Below are positions 22,525 through 34,227 of a stretch of 64,000 bases of DNA, piece by piece. This DNA comes from Coccinella septempunctata (taxonomy: Eukaryota > Arthropoda > Insecta > Coleoptera > Coccinellidae). The translations under genes and the position numbers were made by a program. The stretch covers positions 33,183,521 through 33,247,520 of the forward strand of contig NC_058193.1 of assembly GCF_907165205.1 (NCBI RefSeq), read 5' to 3'. Each line of letters begins with the position of its first letter. Position 1 is the stretch's first letter. The notes below the pieces were generated by a model. It saw only the letters and a program-made list of their open reading frames with translations, made no database searches and was not told where the DNA came from.

Positions 22525-23239
22525 CAGGGGGGTCCAGATCGTAACCAAGAAATTTTAACCACGTATTCTACATCAAAAATAAGCCCTTGTTTGTCATATA
22601 AACATATGTCGAGAAATGTTTCCTCTCCGAGATACGAGGTGTTAAAATTATAGAAAAAAAATGTTTGTTATTAATAACTTTCACGCTGCTTTAAATATTT
22701 TTATGAAATTTGAGACATGGGTTCTGAGCGTCAAAGAGCACTTTTTCATAATATCATTTCTTTTCTATTCTACCAGTGGCGTCCCTACTGCAGCAAAACT
22801 GAATATTTTCAGATGAAAAAATGATATGCCACTGGTTTTTCCGACAATAAAAATTACTATTCAAATCCTTATTTAATTTGAAGCAAATTCGGTCTCTTGA
22901 CTTTTTGCTGTACGAGGCACCGTTTCCGGTTAAAATAATAAAACACATTCTCATGCATGAAGAAATCCCCAAAAATTTGATATGGTATAGGTACATAATA
23001 ATAAGACTATTTTTGCTATATCAAATTTTGGCGATTTCTTCATGCATGAGAATGTGTATGAATGAATATTTCAAGCAGTGTGAAAGTTATCAATAAAAAA
23101 CTTTTTTTTTCTATAATTTCAACACCCCGTATCTCGGCGAGGAAACATTTCTCGACATATGTTTATATGACAAACTAGGGCTTATTTTTGATGGAGAATA
23201 CGTGGTTGAAATTCCTTGGTTACGATCTGGACCACCCTG
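22525..23239. mobile_element. R4 inverted-repeat element, complete, with a second internal foldback
   Basis: About 715 bp with ends CAGGGGGGTCCAGATCGTAA and the complement of CAGGGTGGTCCAGATCGTAA and TA/TATA flanks. Inverted similarity extends about 170 bp (through CATATGTCGAGAAATGTTTC and GATACGAGGTGTTAAAATTA). Inside, 22946-23055 forms another near-perfect palindrome (ATTCTCATGCATGAAGAAAT and its complement). Non-coding. Confidence 0.8.
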
Positions 23240-23245
23240 TATATA

Positions 23246-23927
23246 CAGGGGGAGTCGTCGACACGTACAAATAAGTAGATTCTGGAGGTCAAAAGAAACA
23301 CTTTTCTCCTTTACCATTTCTTCCGAATCGGCTCGGTTTAAGAGATACAGGCTGCTGAAAAACCATAAAAAGTTTTATTTTTAGTTCTATCTCACAAACG
23401 GTTTCATTGAATGAAATGAATTTCGGAATATAAATTTTCATTTATTTGATGAATCTTCTTCGAACACAAGATATCACACACGTCTTCCAGTTTTCTCATT
23501 AAGACCATACCATACCAAAAATTCAAAGAATTCAAACTCTTGAAATTAAGTTGGACGCTATCTGATGAATACTTGAACGTTTTGTAAAATAAAAGTATTC
23601 TTCATATTTTCTCGTATAATGTACTATTTTCGAGTAATGTGATGTTCAAAAATTAAAAAGTATCTGTGAAATTTGAAAACTTGGGTACTTTGTCTGAATG
23701 CAACTCTGTTAAAAAGATTCAAGATGTGTAGTGTCATAGATTCAGCTTGTTATTCTGAAGTGAATTTTGTTTTTCCAGGGATGGCATAGCTCATTATGAA
23801 AACTTAAAATGGCTATAACTTTTTATCAGGGCCGAATTGTGAAAAATGATATAAGAAAAAAGTGTTTCTTTTGACCTCAAGAATAAACAGTTGAAATATT
23901 TTTACGAGTCAAAGCCTCGCCCTTTGT
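23246..23927. mobile_element. R1 element, copy c, nearly full length
   Basis: Starts CAGGGGGAGTCGTCGACACG and ends in a diverged R1 right end (ACGAGTCAAAGCCTCGCCCT). It lies head-to-tail with R4, separated only by TATATA. About 680 bp, non-coding. Confidence 0.7.
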
Positions 23928-25139
23928 AGGAGTGCCCTCTTTGCATACCTCTCAATAAACAAATCTCTAATTAAATCAAAAAGGGGACAGTTCCTCCTAA
24001 TTCCATTTTTCGCAACTTCCCTGTCACCTCTCGGGCATCAAGACTTAACCGGAGGATAAAGGTCCATTGATACATCGGTAACCAACGGATTTCAATTTTA
24101 ATCATAGCAACGAACAGACGCAACTTTCCTAAGCCGTGGGGTGTTGGTAATTCCACCTTAACTTCGCCGATTTTAATTATCTTAATGAAATTTTCTTCTC
24201 TAGGGAGAGAAAACGTTCAGAAAAACGTCGGATGCTACGTTATAAAGGCGAACTGCGGCAGAAATTTACACGTTATTGATGAAAAGTTAGCCTTTGATCA
24301 GGAAAAATGTGATGTAGACAGAGATGTGATTTTTTTAGTCCTTGGAGAACACTTTACCTGATTTTCTTTTTCTTCGAGGAAAGGATCAATTTTTGCAGTG
24401 CGATATGACCTTCAATATGAAATATTTCAACTTATTTTGTTAACTCTTATACAATCCACTTCACTCAGAAAGGCGAGAGGGGTTTTTTACTGAGGTTCTT
24501 CCTAAGTTCTTGTATCATAATCAAAATTGTATGGTACGTTACGCTAAGCTCTGATAAAACTGTATCTCATGCACATGATATAATAATTCTTTGATGTTCA
24601 AAAATGTAATGTTCTTTATCAGAAGAATATATTCAAGACAAACATTTCGATCTACCATTCTAACGGTAAAATTCCTCAGGAAACCAATCAATAAACCGAT
24701 GGTCTAAATCCATGAGACATCTCCATATTGGAAGTCGTTCTAGGATGAAATAAGAATAATCCCACATGCAGCCTCAGCCTCTCTAAGCAAATAACCCGTC
24801 TCAGAATCATCAATCGGCGTAACAAGATTTTATTGTCGTGCTTTCGGCGTTATGGATATGAATCCATATATCTTTTATCGTTATTTTTCCGCTAGATTGA
24901 GCTAAGAACTCTGAGGATCACCGAAAAATTTTACACTTTAATTTCTGAAAGGACCGTGCGAATTGAGAAGGACTCAAAGTAATTTGTTCCTTCATTGTGT
25001 AGGACTGGCTTAAATGGTGTCTGTATTACCGGCGGTAGGTAGACTGTATGTGAAGAGTTCGTTCTTAGACGAATTTGGGGCGTGTGAATTTGGTATTGGT
25101 ATTTGAAGAAATTATTTTTATTAGTAACTTGGTTATCAT
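23928..25139. other. Non-repetitive intergenic DNA, no gene
   Basis: No open frame of interest. The part at 23990-24260 is less AT-rich, free of recognisable repeats and contains several TAAT/ATTA cores (TTTTAATCATAGC, TTTTAATTATCTTAATG). It could be regulatory but nothing in the sequence proves it. Confidence 0.4.
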
Positions 25140-25875
25140 CCATTGTTTTAGAATTAGGAAAGAAAATATTGGGAGTGTTGGACACTGTTTATTATCTATT
25201 GTTCACTGTGTAACAATGCCGACGTTTCGAAACAAATCGTTTCTTTTTCAAGGCTGTAAATAAATACAAAAAGTATACTATAAGACACACAATATGACAT
25301 AACATGAAAATAAATTACCTAGTTACGAGAACAATATTGTACGCTTTTTAAAAACATTAGGATTTAACAAAGAAATCAAAATATCCTGGAGAGCAGACAT
25401 ACAATCCCATCACCTTATCAGTTTCTATATTTATGATAATGACATCAACATAAGGTTACAAAATATTGATCAGGAATGGTCTCAACACTATTGACGAGGC
25501 CAGCCATTACTTATTACTCATTACTTTCTAAGTATGTTATTATAGATCATGCTTAGCTGTTGCACATCTTCTCTATGATTGACGGTATAATTTCTTTTTA
25601 TGTGTATCATCTCGCTTATATTACGTCTATAACCAACCTCTTCTCTATCAAGAATTTTTACATCTTCAAAATTAAATTTATGGCCCGTAGTCATTTGATG
25701 TAAAGTTAAAGCAGTTTTGTTAAAATTTGCAATATTTTCTCTATCATATTTATGTTGTTTCATCCTATCGCGTAAATACTGTTTTGTTTGGCCAATGTAA
25801 CACTTGTTACAATTATCACAGGGTATCTTATATACTACTCCTGATTTTTCACAAATTTGAAATTTAAAACACCTT
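25140..25875 (-). mobile_element. Penelope-like element, 3' fragment with GIY-YIG endonuclease
   Basis: On the minus strand a frame from about 25865 to 25521 reads ...GVVYKIPCDNCNKCYIGQTK and then QYLRDRMKQHKYD...ALTLHQMTTGHKF. This is the classical C-terminal GIY-YIG endonuclease of Penelope-like retroelements with its CDNCNKCYIG core. About 280 bases downstream is the sequence CCTTGAAAAAGAAACG...CGAAACGTCGGC (25256-25218), the motif typical of the element's terminal repeats. The reverse transcriptase is missing; mariner copy B begins just beyond the 5' break. Confidence 0.85.
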
Positions 25876-25892
25876 ATAATTTAGAATCAGAA

Positions 25893-26628
25893 TCAGAAAA
25901 ATTGCTGCAAAATGGATCCTCAAATGTTTGAATGTTGACCAAAAGCGTGCAAGGGTAGAAGCATAGCTTTCGATCTGTGCTCGATATGAAAACGATGTAG
26001 ACATCTCAAACCGAATTGTTACTATGGATGAGACTTGGGTACATTTCTACGATCCAGAAACAAAGCAACAATCGATGGAATGGCGACAATCTGGTTCTCC
26101 AAGACCTAAGAAGTTTCGTGTCCAAAAATCTGCTGGAAAAGTTCTTGCTTCAGTTTTTTGGGATTGCCATGGAGTAATCATGATTCATTTTTGGGATAAG
26201 GGTAGAACAATAACCAGAGATTACTATTCGAAATTACTGACCACTCTATGTTGAAAAATTAAAGAGAAAAGACGCGGAAAGCTATCCAAAGGTGTTTTGT
26301 TTTTGCAGGACAACGCCCCTGAACACAAATCTCATGTTGCCATGCAAAAAATTCGTGATTTAGGGTTTGAATTATTAGAACACCCCCTTTATTCACCAGA
26401 TTTGGCTCCATCCGACTATCAGCTCTTTCCTCAACTAAAAAAAGTTTAAAAGATTTCCTTCCAACGAGGAGGTAATATAAGCTGTGGAGGTTTGGTTTGC
26501 AGAGCAAGAAGAAACCTTTTTTTTGAAAAGTCTAGAGAGGTTGCAGGTTGGCTGTGATAAATATTTCCAATTAAGAGAAGAATATATTGATTAACAAAAT
26601 ATTTTGACATTGAAATTTTGTTTCTTGG
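25893..26628 (+). mobile_element. Mariner copy B, 5'-truncated
   Basis: Begins within the transposase at the ...AAKWILKCLNVDQKRARVEA segment and runs to the 3' untranslated part (TTTTGACATTGAAATTTTGT), but lacks both inverted repeats. The open part 26024-26254 has MDETWVHFYDPETK; a TGA then interrupts the frame, and the later part keeps QDNAPEHKSHVAM. The third catalytic motif reads SPDLAPSDYQLF. Inactive. Confidence 0.85.
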
Positions 26629-26800
26629 CAAGGAATCTTGGTATTGACATAAAATTTCTTGTGTTGTCTTGAAATTCTGAAAATACTTCTTTTCTTGATC
26701 TTCATGCTCTTCACGCAGGATCTGCACTTGTCAGTTTCTGCTTCTGCTATGGACTTATTTTCATTAAGTGCTTCCTGAGGCGACCACGCCCTGTATAAGG
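26629..26800. mobile_element. Fragment of a dispersed element shared with 60940-61080
   Basis: The segment GGTATTGACATAAAATTTCT and following CTTGTGTTGTCTTGAAATT recur near 60968. The other copy ends in CTTGGCGACCCCTAA, which resembles a hAT terminus (CAGGGGTCGCCAA type). Only a fragment is present here. Confidence 0.35.
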
Positions 26801-27308
26801 AGGTTAGCATATTCTCGCATTGGTATGTGAGTATATGATGAATTTTTCATCCTCCCTTTTACACCAAAAACAGCAATATAACTATAAACATCGTCCATTC
26901 ATTGCCGTATATCGAATCTTGCAGCAGATGTGCATAAACACAACCACACCGATTGCAATCTATAAGGACGAAACGAAGGGGTTGCTGTTAATCCTGGTTT
27001 ATCCTCACGCTGAATTTGGTACCAGGTTTTCAATGGGACCAACATAATGGAAATCGGTGTGTTTGACAGTCGTGATGTAGGTATACGAAGGATTAGTAAT
27101 CTACCACCCATCGGATTGGACTCTAAGAATGGCGTGTGGAAAAAATCGACAAGATCAACGATATAATCGAAGATTATACAGAGTCTTGTATTTGTTGTAT
27201 AGGTAATCACCTGATATCCAACAGATATTGGTTAAGTCTTAAACTAACGTAATTTTTTGATGTTATCATTGTTATCTGTCTTATCGAGGTTCTTTCTTCT
27301 GCCATCAC
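26801..27308. other. Unassigned DNA up to a hAT-type MITE
   Basis: No convincing gene. Open frames on both strands at 26820-27210 overlap and lack any recognisable domain. Confidence 0.35.
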
Positions 27309-27488
27309 CAAGGGCGGATCCAGGATTTTTTTCTGGGGGGGGCACAACGGGCAGACGAGCAAAAAAATCAACAGTAACTGTGAGAAATGAACTTCACTTT
27401 TATTTTTAAGAGTTCAAGTATGTATAGAAAGATCCGTCCGTCTGGGGGGGGCACGTGCCCCCGTGCCCCCCCCCTAAATCCGCCCTTG
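27309..27488. mobile_element. Short hAT-type MITE with perfect 8-bp target duplication
   Basis: 180 bp, ends CAAGGGCGGATCCAGGATTT and ...TAAATCCGCCCTTG. It is flanked by an exact GCCATCAC on both sides (27301-27308 and 27489-27496). The 8-bp duplication and the CA(A/G)GGGCGGAT terminus indicate a non-autonomous hAT element. G8 and C9 runs lie near the ends. Confidence 0.88.
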
Positions 27489-27561
27489 GCCATCACCATA
27501 TTCGGAATTTGGAAACCCAATCGTGTTGATTACTTCAACCTGTTGCATAATTTCTTATATA

Positions 27562-27755
27562 CAGGGTGTTTCACGAGCGGTTGGTCGTAGCCTAATGGGT
27601 ACAAAAGCAACTTTTCCGAGAGGCTTAGATGACCCTTCAATCACCACCATGAAACACTCTGTAGAGGGGTGAGACAAAAGGTAGAACTCATCGAAACAAA
27701 TCAGTTCACCAAAACATAAAGGTAATTGGTAGGATTCCATGACAAGCCTGTATAT
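27562..27755. mobile_element. Terminus of a further CAGGGTG-ended element
   Basis: TATATACAGGGTGTTTCACG starts at 27556; a CCTGTATATA at about 27750 could be the other end. Internal inverted similarity is weak, so only the left end is well supported. Confidence 0.4.
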
Positions 27756-27756
27756 A

Positions 27757-29326
27757 CACTAATGTTCGAAGAAACATTAAAGCATAAAGCCATATACAAA
27801 CTATTTCGACATTGAATCGGTTAATACAAAAATATCGAGACTCGTTTATCGCGAAGGGGTTGCAAAATCATCTCTCGAAAGGAACATCCATTTCTATAGA
27901 ATTATACGTGGAAATACCATAATGCTTCTCGCCAAAATAGGCAGCAATATTGGGACAAACAAGGCGTAGGTATCTTGATCCCCGAATTCACATATAAGTA
28001 TTCCCACACAATACTCGAATCAGCCGAATCCGATCCAGAAAAGAGCATCGGCCAACTAGGTATTTTTTTACGAATAGAAAGGATCATCCTTTGCCATTTA
28101 GCTGTCTCCCTTTCATCGTTTAGATGCCATTATCTCGAAGACGTCTATTCTGCGGAATCAAAAGGACGACAAATGTCTATCCCATTCGTTGGATTAGACG
28201 CCATTTTGTCCGACGAAAACGTGTCTGTTGATTGTTATTTATTCGAAACTAATCGAATATAATAATAATAATTTCTATTGCGGTTTTTGCATGTTTCGTT
28301 TGATGGTATGATTGAATTGGAATGAGGACATCATTAAAAATAAGGCAGGATAATGAATTAATTAATTTCGAACTGATGGAATTGGTAGATATTTGTTACC
28401 AACCACACGCACCAGTCGCAATCGAAATAATTTTCGATGTTAATTTTCAATGATGGATATTGTAATTTCCTGATTGATTATTTCGACAGTGCGTTTTGTT
28501 CTAGATTGAAATTAATGCTATGATAAGTAGGAACTGCTGAATTTCAGACCGAAATATGGTAAATATGACGTTCAGAGCTATAATTTTTTTAATGAAAATA
28601 CCCAACCTAATGTCTACTCACCTACTAAATTAGTATGATTATAATTTGAAGAAAACTCCCATTTCTGACACACCATATCTATCACATGTTTCTGGACAAA
28701 AAAAATCACTGATTTTTGCCTACAGTAAACACCCTGTATATAAAAAATACAGAAAATATATGTCATTCCTTTCACGAAAGGAAATTTCTTCTACAAGGTC
28801 TCAAACCTTCTGCTGATCTGAAAATAATAAACAATCCTAAATTCGCAAGTGAAAATTCTCGCATTTTATACCTTGAGAAGATGATTCTGTTTACCTGTGG
28901 GATTCAGCATCAGATAACCTACGAAGCGCACAAACTAATTTCAAGATCCCAGCCTACTTTGAATATCGAAGCCTTGAGGCTATATGCGATTTCCACTCAG
29001 CGGGATCCTGAAAAGAAGGCTTAAAGGCTGAATTTTCCGCAAACGAAAAACATTCGAACATTTTCATCGAATATTCCTCTAAAGAAGCTTTACGTGAGCT
29101 GTTTCACAACGAAATTAGATCCTAATCGTTTGGCTGCCACATAATTCGAGGGATTCCGTGAATAAAATAAAAAAAATTAGTTTAGCTAATTAGTAAACTC
29201 CACTTTCAATGAGCAACTTTATAATCTGTTGAAATTCGATTCTATGCATTCATTTTGAAAAAAACATGCAACTCTGATTACAGAAAAAAATTTTGTAATC
29301 TGTGGATTCGAGTTTCCATAGATTTA
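27757..29326. other. Unassigned DNA
   Basis: Open frames at 27975-28262 and 28716-29024 (+ strand) are of the size expected by chance or of decayed elements and show no recognisable domain. An ACCCTGTATATA terminus lies at about 28730 and a short (ATA)n run at 28258-28271. Confidence 0.4.
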
Positions 29327-29512
29327 CAGGGTGAGTCTTGGACTCGTACAAATATTTTAACAGTAGATTCTTGAGGTCAAACGAAACACTTTTTTCCTTT
29401 ACCATTTCTTTTCGAATCGGCTCGGTTTAGAAGATACAGGCTGTTGAAAAACCATAAAAATGTTATTTTTCGTACTACTTCACAAACGGTTTCATCGAAT
29501 TGAATGCCTTTG
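29327..29512. mobile_element. R1 left-end fragment, copy d
   Basis: Begins CAGGGTGAGTCTTGGACTCG and continues through GATTCTTGAGGTCAAACGAAAC to CGGTTTCATCGAATTGAATG, then breaks off. Confidence 0.7.
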
Positions 29513-30464
29513 CAATAGTATCTGTAGGTAAATGACGATAATGAAAGAAAAAATCATTAAAGTTAAAAATTGTGAATACTACGGAAAACAGGACAATATC
29601 AACGATCCTGCTAAAGAAGGACGAGCACTATCTTCCCAAAAATAAAACTGTCAATTGTCATTGTCATTCTATTCTCTCTGATAGTAAAGCTGGAAATTTT
29701 CCTCAAGTTCCAAACTCATCCTCTCCTTCTCAAACTCGAACGGAACCCAAAAAAACCACAGTCAATTAATCCTCGGCGTTAAGCTGTATTTACACTGTTA
29801 CCTAATAGCGCACTTCCTACCAATTTAAAATCAGATCTGTGGATGACAGACCGAGACCACAGAACCCCTGTCCATGTTGGTAACTCGATCTACGGCGAAG
29901 GGGGCGCCCATTAGGACCAACGGGGCGACACATCGCTGAATTAGTCAAGTAACAAAGTCTATATTTGCTATTCGAACGGTGAAATTTTCACGGCGTTTTG
30001 AGTCTAATTGGAGATCTAACAAGCGTATCCCTGCGTCTCTGGTTGGCAAACACTCCACTTCTATGGGCAGCTGCTACTATATGGGAAGAAGGGTCACTGG
30101 CGACGTTGCCGCTTCTCCTTAGTCAATTAGAAGTGACAGTGTGAAGTTTTTCACGCCAAAAGTCAGACTAGAGCTGTGCGACAAAATTTGGACGTAGGGG
30201 TGCCAACCGAAGTCACGATAAATTTAATTTTTAGAAGGGTAAAAGGTGAAAGGGTCTATAGACAAAGTCTTGGCTATTGAAGTCCCTCCTACGAGGCCAT
30301 ATTTTATTTTGAATTGCTACATTGTCAATATACATATCCATAAATCAAAGAGTTTCTGATTTAACTTTGGAAATCGAGTGACCTAGTTAGTCGATCGCCA
30401 GGCAATCAAGATTTTTTGAAAATTTCAAGTTTCTAGCTCTTTTTTCCGAATAACCGCATTTATA
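29513..30464. other. Unassigned DNA with a GC-richer core
   Basis: The segment 29860-30180 is CpG-richer and free of the repeat families seen elsewhere. No open frame or RNA structure could be assigned. Confidence 0.4.
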
Positions 30465-30905
30465 CAGGATGATTCTTCGACTTGTACCTACATATATTTC
30501 AACAGTAGATTCTTGAGTTCAAAGGAAACACTCAAGTTTTTATAATGAGCTGAGCCAGCTCTGGAAAAACAAAATTCCCTTCAGAATAACAAGCTAAATC
30601 TATGATGCTGTGGATCTTTTAAACAGAGTTGCGTTCAGCCAAAATATACCCAATTTCTTAAATTACCCAGATATTTTTAATCCTTGAATGCCAAATTACT
30701 CGAAAATGGCGCATTATACGTGAAAATATGAAGAATGAGTACTTTTATTTTCCACAATGGTCAAATATTAATTAGTGAGCGTTCAATTTACTTTTAAGAG
30801 TTGGTATCTTTGAATTTCTGGTAAATTTATGGTATGTAATGGTTATAATGAAGAAAATATGGGTGGAATTTTGTATTCGGAGAAAATCCATCACATCAAT
30901 GAAAA
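30465..30905. mobile_element. R1 element, copy e, right end missing
   Basis: Starts CAGGATGATTCTTCGACTTG and follows the R1 interior to about the ATCACATCAATGAAAA segment. There another R1 copy begins immediately. Confidence 0.65.
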
Positions 30906-30909
30906 TATA

Positions 30910-32273
30910 CAGGGTGAATCTTTAACTCGTACAAATATTTCAAGAGTAGGTACTTGAGGTTACAAGAAACACTTTTTCCCTATACCATTTTTTCCGATTC
31001 AACCCTGATAAAAAGATATACCTAGTCATTTTGAGTTTTCATGAGCTGTGCCACCCTTGGAAAGACAAAATAACTTTCAGAATAACTAGCTAAATCTATG
31101 ACACTACACACCTGTGGATCTTAAACAGAGTTTTATTCAGCCGAAGTACCCAATATTTCAAATTTCACAGATACTTTTTAATTTTAAAACATCAAATTAT
31201 TCGAAAACAGCACATTTTAAGAGAAAATATGAAGAATACTTTTATTTTACAAAACGTTCAAATATTCATTAGATGGAGTCCAACTTAGTTTCAAGGGTTG
31301 GGTTCTTTGAATTTTAGGTATTTCTATGCTACGTAATGGTCATAATGAGAAAACTTGAAGGCGTGGGTGATACATTGTGTTCAAAAAAGATTAATCGAAT
31401 ACCTAAATGAAAAACTATATTCCTCCCAACGCTTCTTTACGGAAGCGAAAGCTGGACTCCCTACAGGCGACATATTAAACAGCTTGAACAGACGCAGCAA
31501 CGTCATCTAAGACAGATAATGCACATCAGATGGTTCCACAAAGTTTCGAATGCAGAAGTCTTGCAGCGCGCGAGTTGTACAACAGTTGAGACTCAAGTAA
31601 CGAGGGCCCGACTCAGATGGAGCGGCCACATTCTGAGGATGCAAGACACAAGACTCCCCAAGATAGCTCTATACGGCGAACTCACTGAGGGAGCCCGGAA
31701 ACCAGGAGGCCAGTATAAGCGGTTTAAGGATACACTACATCAATCCCTAAAATCAGTTAATGCCAATCATAACTGGGAACAACTAGCGTTAGACAGGTCA
31801 CAGTGGAGGTCTTTGGTAAACAGATATAATGGAGAATCGAGAAGGACACAGCGGCGGCCAGATCTGGTTGGTGACTATGCATGCCCTGAGTGTGGAAGGA
31901 TCTGCAGGTCACGGTTGGGTCTCTTTAGTCACAGGAGGGCACACAGTCGCAACTAGCACTAAGATATTACTTCTTATAATAATAATAATAATATAATAAG
32001 TCTGTTCGAATTTTTTTTTTTTTTTCTTCTTCTTCTTTTTGTAGATTTATTCCCGGTAACGGGATACAGCAATGAATGAATGAATATTCCGAAATTCATT
32101 TCATTCAATGAAACCGTTTGTGAGAACTATAAATTACATTTTTTTATGGTTTTTCAACACTCTGTATTATTTAAACGGAGCCGATTCGAAAAAAATGGTA
32201 AAGGAAAAAAGTGTTTCTTCTGATCTCAAGAATCTACTGTTGAAATATTTGTACGAGTCAAAGACTCACCCGG
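30910..32273. mobile_element. R1 element, copy f, full length, split by a LINE fragment
   Basis: Starts CAGGGTGAATCTTTAACTCG and ends AAGACTCACCCGG, flanked by TATA. Removing the LINE fragment at 31424-32083 restores a continuous R1 element of about 700 bp, because the left part stops in AAAACTATATTCC and the right part resumes at ATATTCCGAAATTC. Confidence 0.75.
31424..32083 (+). mobile_element. LINE 3' fragment inserted in R1 copy f, with C-terminal zinc finger
   Basis: The 3' end of the same LINE type as at 35937. It encodes LRQIMHIRWFHKVSNAEVLQ...ARLRWSGHILRMQDTR and a terminal C2H2-like motif CPECGRICRSRLGLFSHRRA(H), closed by TAG at about 31954. Flanked by ATATTCC on both sides (31417-31423 and 32084-32090), a 7-bp target duplication. 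The tail holds (ATA)n, a poly-T/TTC run and AATG repeats. Confidence 0.85.
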
Positions 32274-32277
32274 TATA

Positions 32278-32465
32278 TGGCAAAAACCATTCCATTCGAT
32301 GAAATTGTTTGTAATAACTCAAAATTACATTTTTTATGGATTTTCCACTAAGCTGAATTGGAGAAAATGGTGAAAGTATTTCTTTTGACCTCGAAGATCT
32401 TCTGTTGAAATGTGTAGATATATGTACCTACAAGTCAAAGTCAAAAGACTCCTCTGTTTGTGGCA
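32278..32465. mobile_element. R1 right-part fragment, copy g
   Basis: Follows R1 copy f directly and repeats the right third (CATTCGATGAAATTGTTTGT ... CAAAAGACTCCTCTGT). Diverged. Confidence 0.55.
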
Positions 32466-33444
32466 TAAACTGAAATAAAATTCGTTCGGTAAATTCTCAT
32501 ACCTGACGAGCAAAAACTTTCTAAAAGCAGACTCGAAATTTCAGTAAATTTCAAAAAACTTCACTCGAAAACAGCTGGATGGATTCTGACCAAAATCAAT
32601 AGGTTTCATCACGATTCAGATAAGCACCAACGTACAAACTTCCACATCGATAGATTCAAAATTGCAAACTGCAGCCTTACCAAAACAAATTTTTCCAAAA
32701 ATTCAAATAACTAAGAAACGGTTTTTCGGATTTACCTAGAAATCAAAAGGCGCCCAAGAGAAGGATTCTGTATTTGCGTTCTGCGGAACGGATAAAAAAT
32801 TCTCGATAAGAGGGAAAAATCCACCCATCGTGGCAACCTCAACGACAACATCATCCCCTTCACAAAGCCCATCCCAAATACAAAGACATCCTATGTGCAG
32901 ACGTCTCCTTCTGAAAATATCCTGACATATTATCAACAAATAAATCCCGTATTGCCTTCTCGACAAATTGCTCATTTGATATTTGAACAGCAGTGACAGC
33001 ACTCCTCAAATATAGGTACGGTAAGGTGGTGTTTCAAGCGCATATTTCCTCTCAAGTGGTAGCTATTTGTTGGAACGAGCTACTGGATGTTGTCATAAGA
33101 AGCTTAGACCTGTTTAATTATTCGTATTTTCGTGGCTTTAATATGTAAATTACTCCCATGTCGACAGTGTGGATGTTTGGTTAACTAATCAATTCAAATA
33201 TTAGGCACAGGATTTTTTTAGAAGAGTCTTCAAGGTATTTCGAGTGTCCAGAGAGTTGGTATGAGCGATAGGTACGTTCGAAGTTTGTCCATTGGTACTT
33301 GAAACGTTTGCTAATCGTGACCAGATATTCTCATGAGAGACGCGTCGTTTTAATTTGTAGTGTGATGATTAATTCGATCATATTCAAACAGGACACCCTG
33401 TGCAGGATTCTAACCTTGTATACGAAACTATGGAAGCAACCGAA
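32466..33444. other. Unassigned DNA
   Basis: No gene supported. An ACACCCTGTGCAGG terminus lies at about 33394. The minus-strand frame at 33002-32736 shows no domain and no flanking splice sites that would make it convincing. Confidence 0.4.
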
Positions 33445-34050
33445 ACTTCTTTCCTTTACCATTCTTTCCGAATCGGCTTGATTTAAAAGATACAGGATGT
33501 TGAGAAACCATAAAAAAAAATGTTATTTTTAGATCTATCTCACAAACGGTTTTATCGAATGGAATGAGTGTCGGAATATAGTTTTTGATTTATTTGATAA
33601 ATCTCTTTCTAACACAAGATGACACCCACGTCTTCCAGTTTTCTCATTATGACCATTACGAACCATAAAAATACCAAAAATTCAATGAACCTAACTCTTG
33701 AAACTAAGTTGGATGCTATCTAATGAATATTTGAACGTTTTGTTAAATAAGAGTATTCTTCATATTTTCTCGTATGCGCCGTTTTCGAGTAATTTGATGT
33801 CCAAAAAGTAAAGTAAAGTATCAGTGAAATTTGAAAAATTGAGTACTTTGGCTGAATACAACTCTATTCGAAAGATCCACAGATGAGTAGTGTTATAGAT
33901 TTAGCTTGTTATTCTGAAGGTTATTTTGTATTTCCAGGGGCTATATCTTTTTATCAGGGCCCAATCGGAAAAAAGGGTATAAAAAAAGTATTTCTTTTGA
34001 CCTCAAGAATATACTGTTGAAATATTTGTACGAGTCAAACTCTTACCCTG
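33445..34050. mobile_element. R1 element, copy h, left tip missing
   Basis: About 605 bp of R1 interior plus the right end (CGAGTCAAACTCTTACCCTG). The left tip is lost or rearranged. Confidence 0.65.
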
Positions 34051-34227
34051 TGTGAAAACGTACGGACACCCAGGATATCACTCTTCACCTTCCATGAATT
34101 TTTCGTGAAATATTGGAGAAAAAAGCGTTCAGGTACCTACAAGTACTTCTCAACAATTTTCTTCTTCATCTAGATCTACCCAGATATATCATTTCAAACA
34201 AGCTTCATAGCATCAAAAGCAGATTTA

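Noticed and set aside
28716..29024. A 102-codon frame (MPTVNTLYIKNTENIC...)
   Set aside because: The start overlaps an element terminus (ACCCTGTATATA). No domain, codon bias or poly(A) support.
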